DNA of 64,000 nucleotides from Streptacidiphilus fuscans. Lineage in GTDB: Bacteria; Actinomycetota; Actinomycetes; Streptomycetales; Streptomycetaceae. Below, one piece after another: positions 7,830-15,767 of the stretch. Within the stretch, counting starts at the first letter, position 1; each line of letters begins with the position of its first letter. Both the position numbers and the translations under genes were made by a program. Where the stretch lies: the NCBI RefSeq assembly GCF_015690355.1, contig NZ_JADPRT010000005.1, forward strand, positions 388,503 through 452,502, given 5' to 3'. A model generated the notes under the pieces. The model was not told where the DNA came from. It worked only from the letters and a program-made list of their open reading frames with translations, and made no database searches.

Positions 7830-8753
7830 TCACCCCCGCCCGTACTCCTCCTCCGCGCGCCAGAAGTGCACGTAGCCCACCACGCCGGCGACGACCGCCC
7901 ATCCGAGGGCCAGCAGCCAGATGTGGTGGGTCAGGCTGCTGGCACGGACGGAGTCCATCAGCGCGTACCGCATCAGCTCGTTGAAGACCAGCGCCGGGTT
8001 GAGGTTGAGCAGGGTCCGGACGGCGTGGGGGACGTGCGCGCCGACGGTCTGGACGCTCCAGAAGACGCCGGACATGTACATCCACGTCCGGATCACGAAC
8101 GGCATGAGCTGGGAGAGGTCCGTCGTCTTGGAGCCCCAGCGCGCCAGCAGCATCGCCAGCCCCGCGTTGAAGACCGTCTGCAGCAGCAGGGTGGGCAGGA
8201 CGAGCAACCACTTCAGGGTCAGCGGCTCGCCCGTGGACAGGATGATGAAGGCCAGCACCACCATCGAGACCACCAGCTCCTGGAGCTGAACGATGGTCAG
8301 GGCCAGCGGCAGGCAGGCGCGGGGGAACTGCAGCGCCCGGATCAGCCCCAGATTGCCCGAGATCGCCCGCGTCCCGGCGAGCACCGCCGACTGGGTGAAC
8401 TGGAAGGTGAAGATGCCGGTGCACAGGTAGGCGATGTAGTTCTGGATGCCCCGGTTGGTCTGCAGCAGCATGCCGAAGACCAGGTAGTAGACGGCCGCGT
8501 TGAGCAGCGGCGTGATCACCTGCCAGACCTGGCCCAGCCGCGCCGAGGTGTAGTTGGCCGTCAACCGCGCCGTGGCGAAGGCCAGCACGAAGTGGCGGCG
8601 TGACCACAACTGCCTGCTGTACTCGACCAGCGGCGGCCGTTTTCCGCTCAGCGCCAGGCCGTACTTCGCGGCGAGCTCGCCCGGGGTCAGCCCCGCGTCG
8701 GGATCGTCCGGACGGTCCGCGTCGAGCGTCGCGCTGACGACTCGTTCGCTCAC
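7830..8753 (-). CDS. ABC-2 type transport permease, polysaccharide/teichoic-acid export type
   Basis: A 307-residue membrane protein of the Wzm/TagG-like ABC-2 group. The N-terminal cytoplasmic part is followed by TARLTANYTSARLGQVWQVITPLLNAAVYYLVFG-type sequence and six membrane spans, with the family element NLNPALVFNELMRYALM near the end. Such permeases export surface glycans or teichoic acids together with a TagH/Wzt ATPase. No such ATPase gene is adjacent, so its partner must be encoded elsewhere. GTG start. It ends directly against the TetR gene stop. Confidence 0.87.
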   Translation of the reverse strand: MSERVVSATLDADRPDDPDAGLTPGELAAKYGLALSGKRPPLVEYSRQLWSRRHFVLAFATARLTANYTSARLGQVWQVITPLLNAAVYYLVFGMLLQTNRGIQNYIAYLCTGIFTFQFTQSAVLAGTRAISGNLGLIRALQFPRACLPLALTIVQLQELVVSMVVLAFIILSTGEPLTLKWLLVLPTLLLQTVFNAGLAMLLARWGSKTTDLSQLMPFVIRTWMYMSGVFWSVQTVGAHVPHAVRTLLNLNPALVFNELMRYALMDSVRASSLTHHIWLLALGWAVVAGVVGYVHFWRAEEEYGRG

Positions 8754-8849
8754 CCCCCGACACTCTCACGCGCCACGCCAGGTCGCCCGGCACGAGGGCC
8801 GTTACGGTGGCTGGCGCGGCACCGTCCCCGCTTCAGGGCCGTTCGCGAG

Positions 8850-9941
8850 TCAGAGCCGCACGTGGGCCAGATCGATAGTGGCGATCGACGGCTCGGTGAG
8901 CGAGCCGAGGTAGAGGCGGCCGTCGCGCTCCGCCACGCCGGTGACGGCACGGAAGGCAGGAGTCGGACCTTGCAGGTCGTGGACCACCCGTCCGGCCGTG
9001 TCGACCGCGATCACCCAGACGGTGGACTTCGGCCCCGGCAGCAGCGCCTCCGGGACGCGCCAGAGCGCCCGCCGCGCCGCCGGATGCATGCGGTGCAGCG
9101 TGTCCAGCAGCGGGTCGCGCGGCGCGACCATGGCGATCCAGAGCAGTCCGTGGGTGCCCGCGCCGAGGTTGTCGGGGAAACCGGGCAGGTCGATCAGGGT
9201 GTCCCGGGTGCCCGCCCGCTCGCCCGTCAGCCAATACCGCGACACCCGGTACGCGCCGGTCTCGGCGACGGCCAGGTACGACTCGTCCGGACCGAACGCG
9301 AGCCCGTTGGGGAATTGCAGCCCGTCCAGCAGCACTTCCGGCTCGGCGTGCTGCTCTCCGTCCTTCCGTCCAGCGCTGTCTTTCCGTCCAGCGCTGTCTT
9401 CCCGTCCAGCGCCGCCTTGCGAGGGACGCAGCCGCAGCAGGCGACCGGTGCCCGAGTGCTCCAGCAGGTCACCGCGCCAGTTGTCGATGACGAAACGGCG
9501 GCTGGACTCGGTGAAGTAGATGGTCCCGTCAGCGGCCTGGACCACGTTGCTGACCAGCTTCAGCGGGACGCCGCCGATCCCGTCGGCCAGCGTCTCGACG
9601 GTTCCCTTCTCGGGGTCCACCCGGAGCAGCCGCCCGCCGCGGGCGTCGCAGACGAGGACCCGTCCGTCGGGCAGCGCTTCGAGGCCGGCCGGGCGACCCG
9701 GGGCGATGTCGGCGAGCGTCATCGCCTCGCGCCCGTCCGGGCTGAGCCGCAGCAACCGCCCGTCGGCGACGCCGCAGAGCACCCGTCCCTGGACGTCGAC
9801 CACCACGTCCTCCGGTCCGAGCCCGGACAGCGGGATCAGGTCCACGGGCGGCAGCGACCGCTGGTGCTTCCACGCCCGCGCGCGCCCGCTCCGACGCGGC
9901 GGCGTCCAGACCTCGGGACGGATCGGCGGCCGATGGGCCAT
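8850..9941 (-). CDS. SMP-30/strictosidine synthase-like six-bladed beta-propeller protein
   Basis: A 363-residue soluble beta-propeller. The repeated blade motifs are visible (DVQGRVLCGVADGRLLRL, LPDGRVLVCDARGGRLLRVD, AADGTIYFTESSRRF, FPNGLAFGPDESYLAVAETG, DNLGAGTHGLLWIAMV). The FPNGLAFGPDE and FPDN elements and the AETGAYRVSRYWL segment match the strictosidine synthase/APMAP branch, which includes lactonases and hydrolases. A loop between blades is expanded by a perfect in-frame 18-bp repeat (AGRKDS). Substrate unknown. Single gene, ATG start. Confidence 0.8.
   Translation of the reverse strand: MAHRPPIRPEVWTPPRRSGRARAWKHQRSLPPVDLIPLSGLGPEDVVVDVQGRVLCGVADGRLLRLSPDGREAMTLADIAPGRPAGLEALPDGRVLVCDARGGRLLRVDPEKGTVETLADGIGGVPLKLVSNVVQAADGTIYFTESSRRFVIDNWRGDLLEHSGTGRLLRLRPSQGGAGREDSAGRKDSAGRKDGEQHAEPEVLLDGLQFPNGLAFGPDESYLAVAETGAYRVSRYWLTGERAGTRDTLIDLPGFPDNLGAGTHGLLWIAMVAPRDPLLDTLHRMHPAARRALWRVPEALLPGPKSTVWVIAVDTAGRVVHDLQGPTPAFRAVTGVAERDGRLYLGSLTEPSIATIDLAHVRL
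9364..9417. repeat. 18-bp in-frame tandem repeat, 3 copies, inside the beta-propeller gene
   Basis: Units at 9364, 9382 and 9400 of ttccgtccagcgctgtct. The first two are identical and the third differs at a few bases. They encode a repeated six-residue loop (DSAGRK). Near identity suggests a recent expansion. Confidence 0.88.
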
Positions 9942-10044
9942 GGCGGCGAACCCCCTGCCAGAGTCTCAGCACCCGGCTCCACGGCACGCGCGCTGCTGAG
10001 GCCTCATCATGCCGCGCGGGGAGCCCGGAAGGAACCACCGCAGG

Positions 10045-10539
10045 TCAGGCGGCATATGCGCCGAGCACTGCGTCGAGGCGTTCGTAGCCCTCGACCACGC
10101 CGCGCTCCATCCCGCTGGCCAGGATGCCGTCCCGGGCGGCGAAGGAGTCGGCCACGGAGAGGATGGTGACGCGGGTGCGGTCGTCACCGAGGTCCTCGAA
10201 CGTCGCCGTGCCGAGGGTGACCCCGTCCGGAACGCCCTCGTAGGTGAAGGTCTGGACGATGCGCGTCTCGGGCCGCACCTCGTGGAACGACCCGTAGAAG
10301 GACGCGACCTCCTGGCCGTCGCGCAGCTGGCGGTAGCGGTAGTTGCCACCGGTACGCAGGTCCCAGGTGTCGAACTTGGTGGTGAGGTCCTTGGGACCGA
10401 GCCACTGGCCGACCAGCTCGGGCTCGATCCAGGCCCGGAAGACCCGGGCTCGCGGCGCGTCGAACTCGCGGGTGATGCGGATGGTCGGCACCTCCGGGTC
10501 GGCCTCGATGACGGTCTCGGGAACCGGTCGTGCGGTCAT
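10045..10539 (-). CDS. SRPBCC/AHSA1 domain protein
   Basis: A 164-residue START-like fold protein of the AHSA1 (activator of Hsp90 ATPase homologue 1-like) family: ITREFDAPRARVFRAWIEPELVGQWLGP at the N-terminus, GGNYRYRQLRDGQEVASFYGSFHEVRPETRIVQTF in the middle, and a long C-terminal helix MERGVVEGYERLDAVL. The ATG at 10539 overlaps the stop of the upstream ArsR gene (ATGA) and has AAGGAG 11-16 bp upstream. ArsR-AHSA1 pairs are common; the AHSA1 protein probably binds a hydrophobic ligand, function unknown. Confidence 0.9.
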   Translation of the reverse strand: MTARPVPETVIEADPEVPTIRITREFDAPRARVFRAWIEPELVGQWLGPKDLTTKFDTWDLRTGGNYRYRQLRDGQEVASFYGSFHEVRPETRIVQTFTYEGVPDGVTLGTATFEDLGDDRTRVTILSVADSFAARDGILASGMERGVVEGYERLDAVLGAYAA

Positions 10540-10958
10540 GGCGATGCAACTCCTTCGTCGAATGGATCTGCCTGTTCTGCCTGCGCTGCCTGATCCTTCT
10601 TCGCTGCGCGGTGCGGCTGCGTCGGGGCCTCGACCTCGACGTCCATGGTGGCGAGGACGGCGTCCAGGCGGCGGAAGCGCTCCTCGGCGCTGCGCCGGTA
10701 GCGGTCGACCCAGGCCGTCATCTCCTTGAGAACGGCGGTCTCCAGATGGCACGGGCGGCGCTGCGCCTCGCGGCTCCGGCTGATCAGCCCGGCCTCCTCC
10801 AACACCTTCAGGTGCTTGGAGACCGCCTGAAGCGACATTGCGAACGGCTCGGCCAACTGGCCGGGTGTAGCGTCGCCGAGCGACAGCCGGGCCACTATGT
10901 CCCGTCTGGTCGGATCGGCGAGCGCGGTGAACGCCCGGGAGAGCTGGTCGTCGGCCAC
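10536..10958 (-). CDS. ArsR family metal/ligand-type regulator
   Basis: A 140-residue winged-helix repressor. It starts with RAFTALADPTRRDIVARLSLGDATPGQLAEPFAMSLQAVSKHLKVLEEAGLISRSREAQRRPCHL, the standard HTH_20 core (residues about 7-75). There is no CxC metal site, so a non-metal signal is likely. GTG start at 10958 with GGAGGA upstream. The tail (AAKKDQAAQAEQADPFD) is low-complexity. First gene of a two-gene operon with the AHSA1 protein. Two copies of a palindrome sit directly upstream. Confidence 0.92.
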   Translation of the reverse strand: MADDQLSRAFTALADPTRRDIVARLSLGDATPGQLAEPFAMSLQAVSKHLKVLEEAGLISRSREAQRRPCHLETAVLKEMTAWVDRYRRSAEERFRRLDAVLATMDVEVEAPTQPHRAAKKDQAAQAEQADPFDEGVASP

Positions 10959-11005
10959 TGCTGTCCTCCAGCTGCTTCCGCGGCTTCTCGGCTCACCGCC
11001 GCTTA

Positions 11006-11068
11006 CTCAACCGATTGGTTGAGAACAACGCTACACCACTCCCCACGCTTGTCAACCGATTGGTTGAG
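11006..11068. promoter_or_regulatory. Twin palindromic operators upstream of the ArsR-AHSA1 operon
   Basis: CTCAACC-gatt-GGTTGAG at 11006-11023 and a near copy at 11051-11068 (inner TCAACC-gatt-GGTTGA). The centres are 45 bp apart, about four helical turns. They lie 48-110 bp before the ArsR start. Two equal copies in front of a small autoregulator are best read as ArsR operators. Confidence 0.75.
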
Positions 11069-11091
11069 AAAGATGCCAGGGCAGCGGCTCG

Positions 11092-11577
11092 CTACGCCGA
11101 AGGGCGCTCGACTTCCGACTCTCCCCCTGCTTCGACGTTGGCGGCGAGGCGACCGAGAAGATCGGAGAGCAGGGCGCGCTCCAGATCCGTCAGACCGTCA
11201 TTGAGCCGCTCGTCGAAGACCATCGCCGCCTCACGCATCCGCAGGAACGCCGCCTCGCCCTCCTCCGTGAGGCTCACGACGTGGATGCGGCGGTTGTCCG
11301 GATCGCGATGGCGGGAAACCAGGCCACGCTTGTCGAGCGCATTGAGATGGTGCGTAACCGTGGCCTCACGCAGCCCGACGGCCTGGGCCAGCTCACGCTG
11401 GGTGCCCGGACGCCCGATCTTGAGGTTGAGCAGGATCAGCCACACCGGCAGCGATCCGCCTGCCTGCTCCAGCGCGTCGTCGAAGGCTCGGCTCACCACG
11501 CGGGCCGCCTGCCCGAGTTGGAGCCCGGTGGGCGTACGCATCGGGGGCGTCGGACGGGGCGGCTTCGGGCTCTCCAT
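11092..11577 (-). CDS. MarR family transcriptional regulator
   Basis: A 161-residue winged-helix dimer-forming regulator. The wHTH is evident in GTQRELAQAVGLREATVTHHLNALDKRGLVSRHRDPDNRRIHVVSLTEEG (about 58-108), and the wing keeps the DxRxR-like DPDNRR. The N-terminus is Pro-rich. It is divergent from an SDR gene, and an imperfect dyad lies between them, so the SDR is the probable target. Confidence 0.92.
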   Translation of the reverse strand: MESPKPPRPTPPMRTPTGLQLGQAARVVSRAFDDALEQAGGSLPVWLILLNLKIGRPGTQRELAQAVGLREATVTHHLNALDKRGLVSRHRDPDNRRIHVVSLTEEGEAAFLRMREAAMVFDERLNDGLTDLERALLSDLLGRLAANVEAGGESEVERPSA

Positions 11578-11616
11578 GGCGCGAGCCTAGCAGGATGCAT
11601 AGATGCCGAACCCTTT

Positions 11617-11637
11617 GACTTCTAAGCATTAGAGGTC
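11617..11637. promoter_or_regulatory. Imperfect dyad, candidate MarR operator
   Basis: gacttctaa-gca-ttagaggtc: 9-bp arms with one mismatch. It is AT-rich against the surrounding GC-rich DNA and sits between the divergent MarR (start 11577) and SDR (start 11725) genes. Confidence 0.5.
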
Positions 11638-11724
11638 TATGTTTCTCGGCGAAGGCAGCACAAGACACTTCGAGAGTCCTCACACCGCGAGGGACCGAGC
11701 GAGAGAGCCGAGAGGGAACCGACC

Positions 11725-12483
11725 GTGAACGCACTGCAGAACCGCGTCGCCCTGGTCACCGGCAGCTCCCGGGGCATCGGGGCAGCCATCGCCGAACGCT
11801 TCGCCGCCGAGGGCGCCCGCGTGGTCATCCACGGACGCGACGCCGAGGCGCTCGAAGCCGTCCGAGCCAAACTCGCCGCCGCCGGGGCGGAGGTGCTGGC
11901 GGTGTCCGCCGATCTGACCCGGTTCGACGAGATCGAGGCGTTGCGCGCCCAGGTTGAGGCCTCCTTCGGCCCCGTGGACGTCCTCGTCACCAACGCCGGA
12001 GGCAATCCGGTGCCGCCCGGCCCGATCGAGCTGATCAGCGAGGAGGGCTGGCGCGCCAGCATCGATGCCAACCTCACCAGCACGTTTCTCACCGTCAAGA
12101 GCTTCCTGCCGGGCATGAAGCAGCGCGGCCACGGCAGCATCGTCACCCTGTCGTCCGCAGCAGCCCGCCGTCCGACGGCGCACTCCCCCGCCCCCTACGC
12201 GGCAGCCAAAGCGGGTGTCGAACTGCTCACCCAGTCCCTCTCCCTGCAGGCCGGCCCGCACGGCGTTCGGGTCAACTGCATCGCCCCGGAGACGATCCTG
12301 ACGGAGCGCAACCAGCGCCAGATCCCCGCCGAGGTCCAGCGCACCATGGTCGACGCCCACCCGGTCCGCCGCCTCGGCACGCCGGAGGACGTCGCCGAGG
12401 CCGCGCTCTTCCTCGCCGCGGAGTCGGCGTCCTGGATCAGCGGCGTGGTCCTGGATGTGGCGGGAGGCTCAGTCCTGGCATAG
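11725..12483 (+). CDS. Short-chain dehydrogenase/reductase (FabG-like)
   Basis: A complete 252-residue classical SDR. The Rossmann motif TGSSRGIG (residues about 12-19), NAGG near 92-95, the catalytic Ser in VTLSSAAAR, YAAAKAGVELL with the Tyr/Lys pair, and the C-terminal WISGVVLDVAGG are all present. GTG start at 11725 with GAGAGGGA upstream. Divergent from the MarR gene, and probably repressed by it until an aromatic or xenobiotic ligand is bound. Substrate unknown. Confidence 0.92.
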   Translation: MNALQNRVALVTGSSRGIGAAIAERFAAEGARVVIHGRDAEALEAVRAKLAAAGAEVLAVSADLTRFDEIEALRAQVEASFGPVDVLVTNAGGNPVPPGPIELISEEGWRASIDANLTSTFLTVKSFLPGMKQRGHGSIVTLSSAAARRPTAHSPAPYAAAKAGVELLTQSLSLQAGPHGVRVNCIAPETILTERNQRQIPAEVQRTMVDAHPVRRLGTPEDVAEAALFLAAESASWISGVVLDVAGGSVLA

Positions 12484-12504
12484 GGGCTCGGCCCGGCTCA
12501 AGGC

Positions 12505-13077
12505 TCAGTCCTGGCGTGAGCGTTCGAGGTGCTGCTCGCGGGTGATCGCGAGGACGACGACGGACTGCCCGTGTGAGGGGACGACCGCGTCCTCCGCGTA
12601 GCGCAGCCCGAGCTTCTCCATCACCCGCCCCGAGCGCTCGTTGTCCGGGTGCCGGATGCTGACGACCCGGTCGAGGCCGACCACCGCGAACGCGTGGTCG
12701 AGCAGCGGCATCGCCGCCTCCGTGGCGTAGCCGCGCCCCCAGAAGGCCCGCCGGAACCGCCAGCCGATTTCGACAGCGGGCAAGATCTGCGGCAGGAACC
12801 GGGGTACCGCGAGAGTGACCCAGCCGGCGTACTCACCGCCGTCGCGGGTGATCACCGACAGCATGCCGTAGCCGTTCTCCGCCCACCCCTGCCGCGCACG
12901 GGCGACGATTCCGGCCGTCGATTCGCGATCCGCCGGCCCGACGTTGCCGTCGCCGATGTAGCGCATGACGTCGGGGTCGGTGTTCATCTCCAGCAACGGC
13001 TCGATGTCGGCCTCGGTCGGGGGTCGGAGCAGGAGTCGGGCGGTGGTCAGCGTCGTCGGAGCGATCTTCTCGGGCAT
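12505..13077 (-). CDS. GNAT family N-acetyltransferase (RimJ/RimL type)
   Basis: A 190-residue acetyltransferase of the Acetyltransf_3 group: TTARLLLRPPTEADIEPLLEMNTDPDVMRYIGDG at the N-terminus, the acetyl-CoA pyrophosphate loop in RRAFWGRGYATEAA (about 110-123), and RHPDNERSGRVMEKLGLRY. Such enzymes acetylate protein N-termini, antibiotics or small amines; the target is unknown. Convergent with the SDR gene. Confidence 0.9.
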   Translation of the reverse strand: MPEKIAPTTLTTARLLLRPPTEADIEPLLEMNTDPDVMRYIGDGNVGPADRESTAGIVARARQGWAENGYGMLSVITRDGGEYAGWVTLAVPRFLPQILPAVEIGWRFRRAFWGRGYATEAAMPLLDHAFAVVGLDRVVSIRHPDNERSGRVMEKLGLRYAEDAVVPSHGQSVVVLAITREQHLERSRQD

Positions 13078-13118
13078 GGTGACACCCTCTCAGCGTCCAG
13101 GGTCCGGGCGCGAGGGCG

Positions 13119-13880
13119 TCAGGCCGCAGCGGACTCCACGGTCACCCCGAGGTGCTCGCGCAGTGCCTGACGGCCCGTGTCCGTAAGGGCCAAGGCCCGG
13201 GAGGTGCCGATTCGGGTGAGCCAGTCGGCGGCGAGCGCATGGCTGCAGAGCGCGGCGCCCACCGCGCCTGCCAGGTGAGGACGGCGCTCGGTCCAGTCCA
13301 GGCACGCGCGCACCAACGGTCGGCGGGAGCCGGTCGGCAGGACGACTCCGACCTCGTCCAGCCAGGCCGCGCCCGCCGCGGTCAGGCGCGACTCCCGCCC
13401 CAGATCCAGCAGCCCTTGTTCGACCATCGCGTCGGCGATCGTCAGAGCCACCTCTCCGGCCAGGTGGTCGTAGCAGACACGAGCCCGCGCGAGAGCCCGC
13501 TGCCGCCCTGAGGCCGACAGCGACCGCGGCGGCTGGACCCGGCGCGGGGCCAGCTCCGCAAGGCTCTCCAACAGCGCGGCCACTCGCGGATCGGCCAACC
13601 GGAGATACCGGTGCCGCCCCTACCGCTCCTCGACCAGCAGCCCGCCCCGCACGAGCAGGTTGAGATGCTCCGTCGCCGTAGACGCCGCGACCCCGGCACC
13701 GCGCGCCAACTCGTTCGCGGTCCAGGCACGCCCGTCCAGCAGAGCCAGGCAGAACGCGGCCCGCGTCCCGTCAGCCAGCAGCTTGGCCACCTCGGCCACG
13801 TCCACGCCCATGTCGTCGTGGCCTGCATGTCGTCGGGCTTCCATATATCCCATTGTCGCCACCGTCGCTTCGGCGCCCAC
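13119..13880 (-). pseudogene. ArsR-like winged-helix regulator interrupted by an in-frame amber codon
   Basis: Two minus-strand open frames in the same phase, separated by one TAG at 13620-13622. The upstream part encodes the HTH (VAEVAKLLADGTRAAFCLALLDG, then GVAASTATEHLNLLVRGGLLVEER). The downstream part continues naturally as GRHRYLRLADPRVAALLESLAEL and the effector domain. The family normally has a residue such as Gln here, so a single CAG-to-TAG change explains the break. Downstream codons keep coding character, so the lesion is recent, or is a sequencing error or readthrough site. Start could be GTG 13880 or ATG 13853/13844. Target unknown. Confidence 0.75.
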
Positions 13881-13989
13881 CGAAACGTCGGCGGCCTACG
13901 GCGAAGGAACTGCAGGCGCGCGTGGGTGTGGGCGTGCCGATGGGCCGCTTCCCGGGGTGGGTGGCGGCTGGTCGGCGGGGTGGGGGTGG

Positions 13990-15519
13990 CTAGTTGTGGT
14001 GGGGGTAGCGGGTGTTGGGTGGGGGTGGGGTGTCCGGTGGTGGGACGGCGTTGGGTCGGCCGTTCCGCATTTCGAGTTCCCAGCCGGTCTGGTGGAGATC
14101 GGTGTGGTGCTCGTTGCAGAGCAGGGCGAGGTTGCCCAGGCTCGTTTCGCCGCCGTCCGCCCAGTGGACGACGTGGTGGGCTTCGCACCAGGTCGGTGGC
14201 CGGTCGCAGCCGGGCCACACGCAGTGCCGGTCCCGCGCGACGACCGCATCCCGCAGATGCGCCGGGACGGTGCGGGTCGCCCGGCCGATCGAGACCGGCT
14301 TGTCCTGCCCACGCGTCAGGATCACGCGCAGCTGACAGTCACACGACTCCTTCCGCGCCTGCCAAGCGGGAAGCTGGTAACCCCGGGTCGTGGTCGCCGC
14401 AGCCTTCGGCCGCAGCAGCCCCGAAAGCTCATCGCCGTCGTCGGTGGCGAGTGCGGGGTGGGTGGGGCAGGACTCCCGGAGGGCGTCGAGGTCGGCGATC
14501 AGGGTCAGGTGCGGACGCTGCCCACCCGTCGTCGGCAACCTGTCCGAACCCAGCGCGAGGTCAGTGACGGTTTCGAGGGCGTCGCCCATGCGCTCACTGT
14601 GGGTCCGGGTCTCGCCCTCGACCGGGGTACCCATCGCCGCCTCCAGCGCGACCCGCAGCTTCTCCCCCGCCACCGGCGAGAGTTCACCGGACAGGACCCA
14701 GAACGGCCGGTCACTGGTCCCGGTCGCGGACAGCTTGACCCAGGACTGGAACACCGCCGGAACTTCGCCCGCGTCGGTGTCCTGCTCGGGGACCAAGTGG
14801 GCGTGGATCTGCTTCGCCGCCTGACGCACATGCGCCAGGTGCAGCTTCGGGGTCTGCTCGACCATCAACACCTCCGCCGCACGACGCGCGGCGGTGTCCT
14901 CGATCGGGGCCAGCTCCTTCGCGAGGATCTCCACCTGGTCCGTCGACAGCGTGCCTTCCGCTTGGGCCTGACGGATCGTCGGAAGCTTGTCCAGATCCCG
15001 CGCCAGACTCACCAACCGGTTCGCGTGACCCTGGCCCATCTGCGCGTGCGTCCGCAGGAAGCCCTTCGTCGACCGACACCGCACCGCCGTCGCACCGCCC
15101 ACGCGGTCGAACACCGCCAGACGACGCAACTTCTGCGCATCCAACATCTCCGACAACCGCTCAAGAGCCAGGAACTGCTCCGCGAGGTAATCCACACCCG
15201 CGTCCAACAACGCGCCATCGTCCTCGTCCGCGAGCGCCGTCAACAGGTCACGCGCGCACCCGGGAAGAGTCCGCAACGGATCCACGAACCGCGCCTGACG
15301 CGAGGAGAAGGGAGTGCCCGAAGCGAAGCGGGAACCCGCCGCATCCTGCGGCAAACCCAGCCAGTCATCACCAGCAGGAGACGGAGAAGGAACAGAAGGG
15401 GGAATTGAAGGGAGCCGGGGATCCGAACCAGACGACGAACCCTGGGACTCCGGGGAAACACCCCACCCATGGACGCCATCACCGTCATCACACCCGCCCC
15501 CGAACATCGAGGCGTCCAT
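13990..15519 (-). CDS. DUF222 / 13E12-type HNH endonuclease protein
   Basis: A 509-residue protein of the DUF222-HNH (13E12 repeat) family that is multi-copy in many actinobacteria. The central DUF222 region covers about residues 75-330 (ARDLLTALADEDDG, GATAVRCRSTKGFLRTHAQMG). The HNH module follows the Cys-containing CVWPGCDRPPTWCEAHHVVHW and ends NLALLCNEHH (about 435-475); both zinc-binding Cys and the catalytic His are present. The N-terminus is Ser/Pro-rich and the C-terminus Pro-rich. The role is unproven; some are linked to mobile DNA. The flanking DNA upstream is less GC-rich than the rest. Confidence 0.85.
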   Translation of the reverse strand: MDASMFGGGCDDGDGVHGWGVSPESQGSSSGSDPRLPSIPPSVPSPSPAGDDWLGLPQDAAGSRFASGTPFSSRQARFVDPLRTLPGCARDLLTALADEDDGALLDAGVDYLAEQFLALERLSEMLDAQKLRRLAVFDRVGGATAVRCRSTKGFLRTHAQMGQGHANRLVSLARDLDKLPTIRQAQAEGTLSTDQVEILAKELAPIEDTAARRAAEVLMVEQTPKLHLAHVRQAAKQIHAHLVPEQDTDAGEVPAVFQSWVKLSATGTSDRPFWVLSGELSPVAGEKLRVALEAAMGTPVEGETRTHSERMGDALETVTDLALGSDRLPTTGGQRPHLTLIADLDALRESCPTHPALATDDGDELSGLLRPKAAATTTRGYQLPAWQARKESCDCQLRVILTRGQDKPVSIGRATRTVPAHLRDAVVARDRHCVWPGCDRPPTWCEAHHVVHWADGGETSLGNLALLCNEHHTDLHQTGWELEMRNGRPNAVPPPDTPPPPNTRYPHHN

Positions 15520-15634
15520 AGAACAATTATGACACCCCGACTACCCCACACCAAGCCCCAACCGTCACCCACAGGAGTGAAAAACCCCAGCTCAGACAGG
15601 CCGCGGCCCCGTCCACCCATCCCCACCCGCACAA

Positions 15635-15662
15635 CAAAAAACCGGGATGCTTGGCATCCCGG
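15635..15662 (-). terminator. Rho-independent-type terminator facing the minus strand
   Basis: Perfect stem with 9-bp arms CCGGGATGC / GCATCCCGG and a 3-nt loop (15642-15662). On the minus strand it is followed at once by TTTTTTGTTGTG. It lies 116 bp upstream of the HNH start, and no minus-strand gene is seen on its other side. It may stop antisense or divergent transcription from the HelR promoter region, attenuate the HNH leader, or end a small RNA. Confidence 0.7.
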
Positions 15663-15767
15663 CAAAAGGCCCGTATATTGGAAAATCCGTGTCGTAATCG
15701 CCATGCGTACTCGCAAAGCAATGCCCACGGATCAGTACAGCTTCACTATATCCGAGCGGGAGCAGAA

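Noticed and set aside
9364-9417. Regular repeats resembling a CRISPR array
   Set aside because: Units are directly adjacent with no unique spacers, lie in frame inside a gene, and no cas genes occur in the window.
13990-15519. DUF222-HNH gene as an intron or integrated mobile element
   Set aside because: No transposase, integrase, reverse transcriptase or terminal repeats were seen; the family is common as a chromosomal gene.
15642-15662. Palindrome before HelR as a rifamycin-associated element
   Set aside because: Its sequence does not resemble the element as I recall it, and the T-run on one side fits a terminator better.
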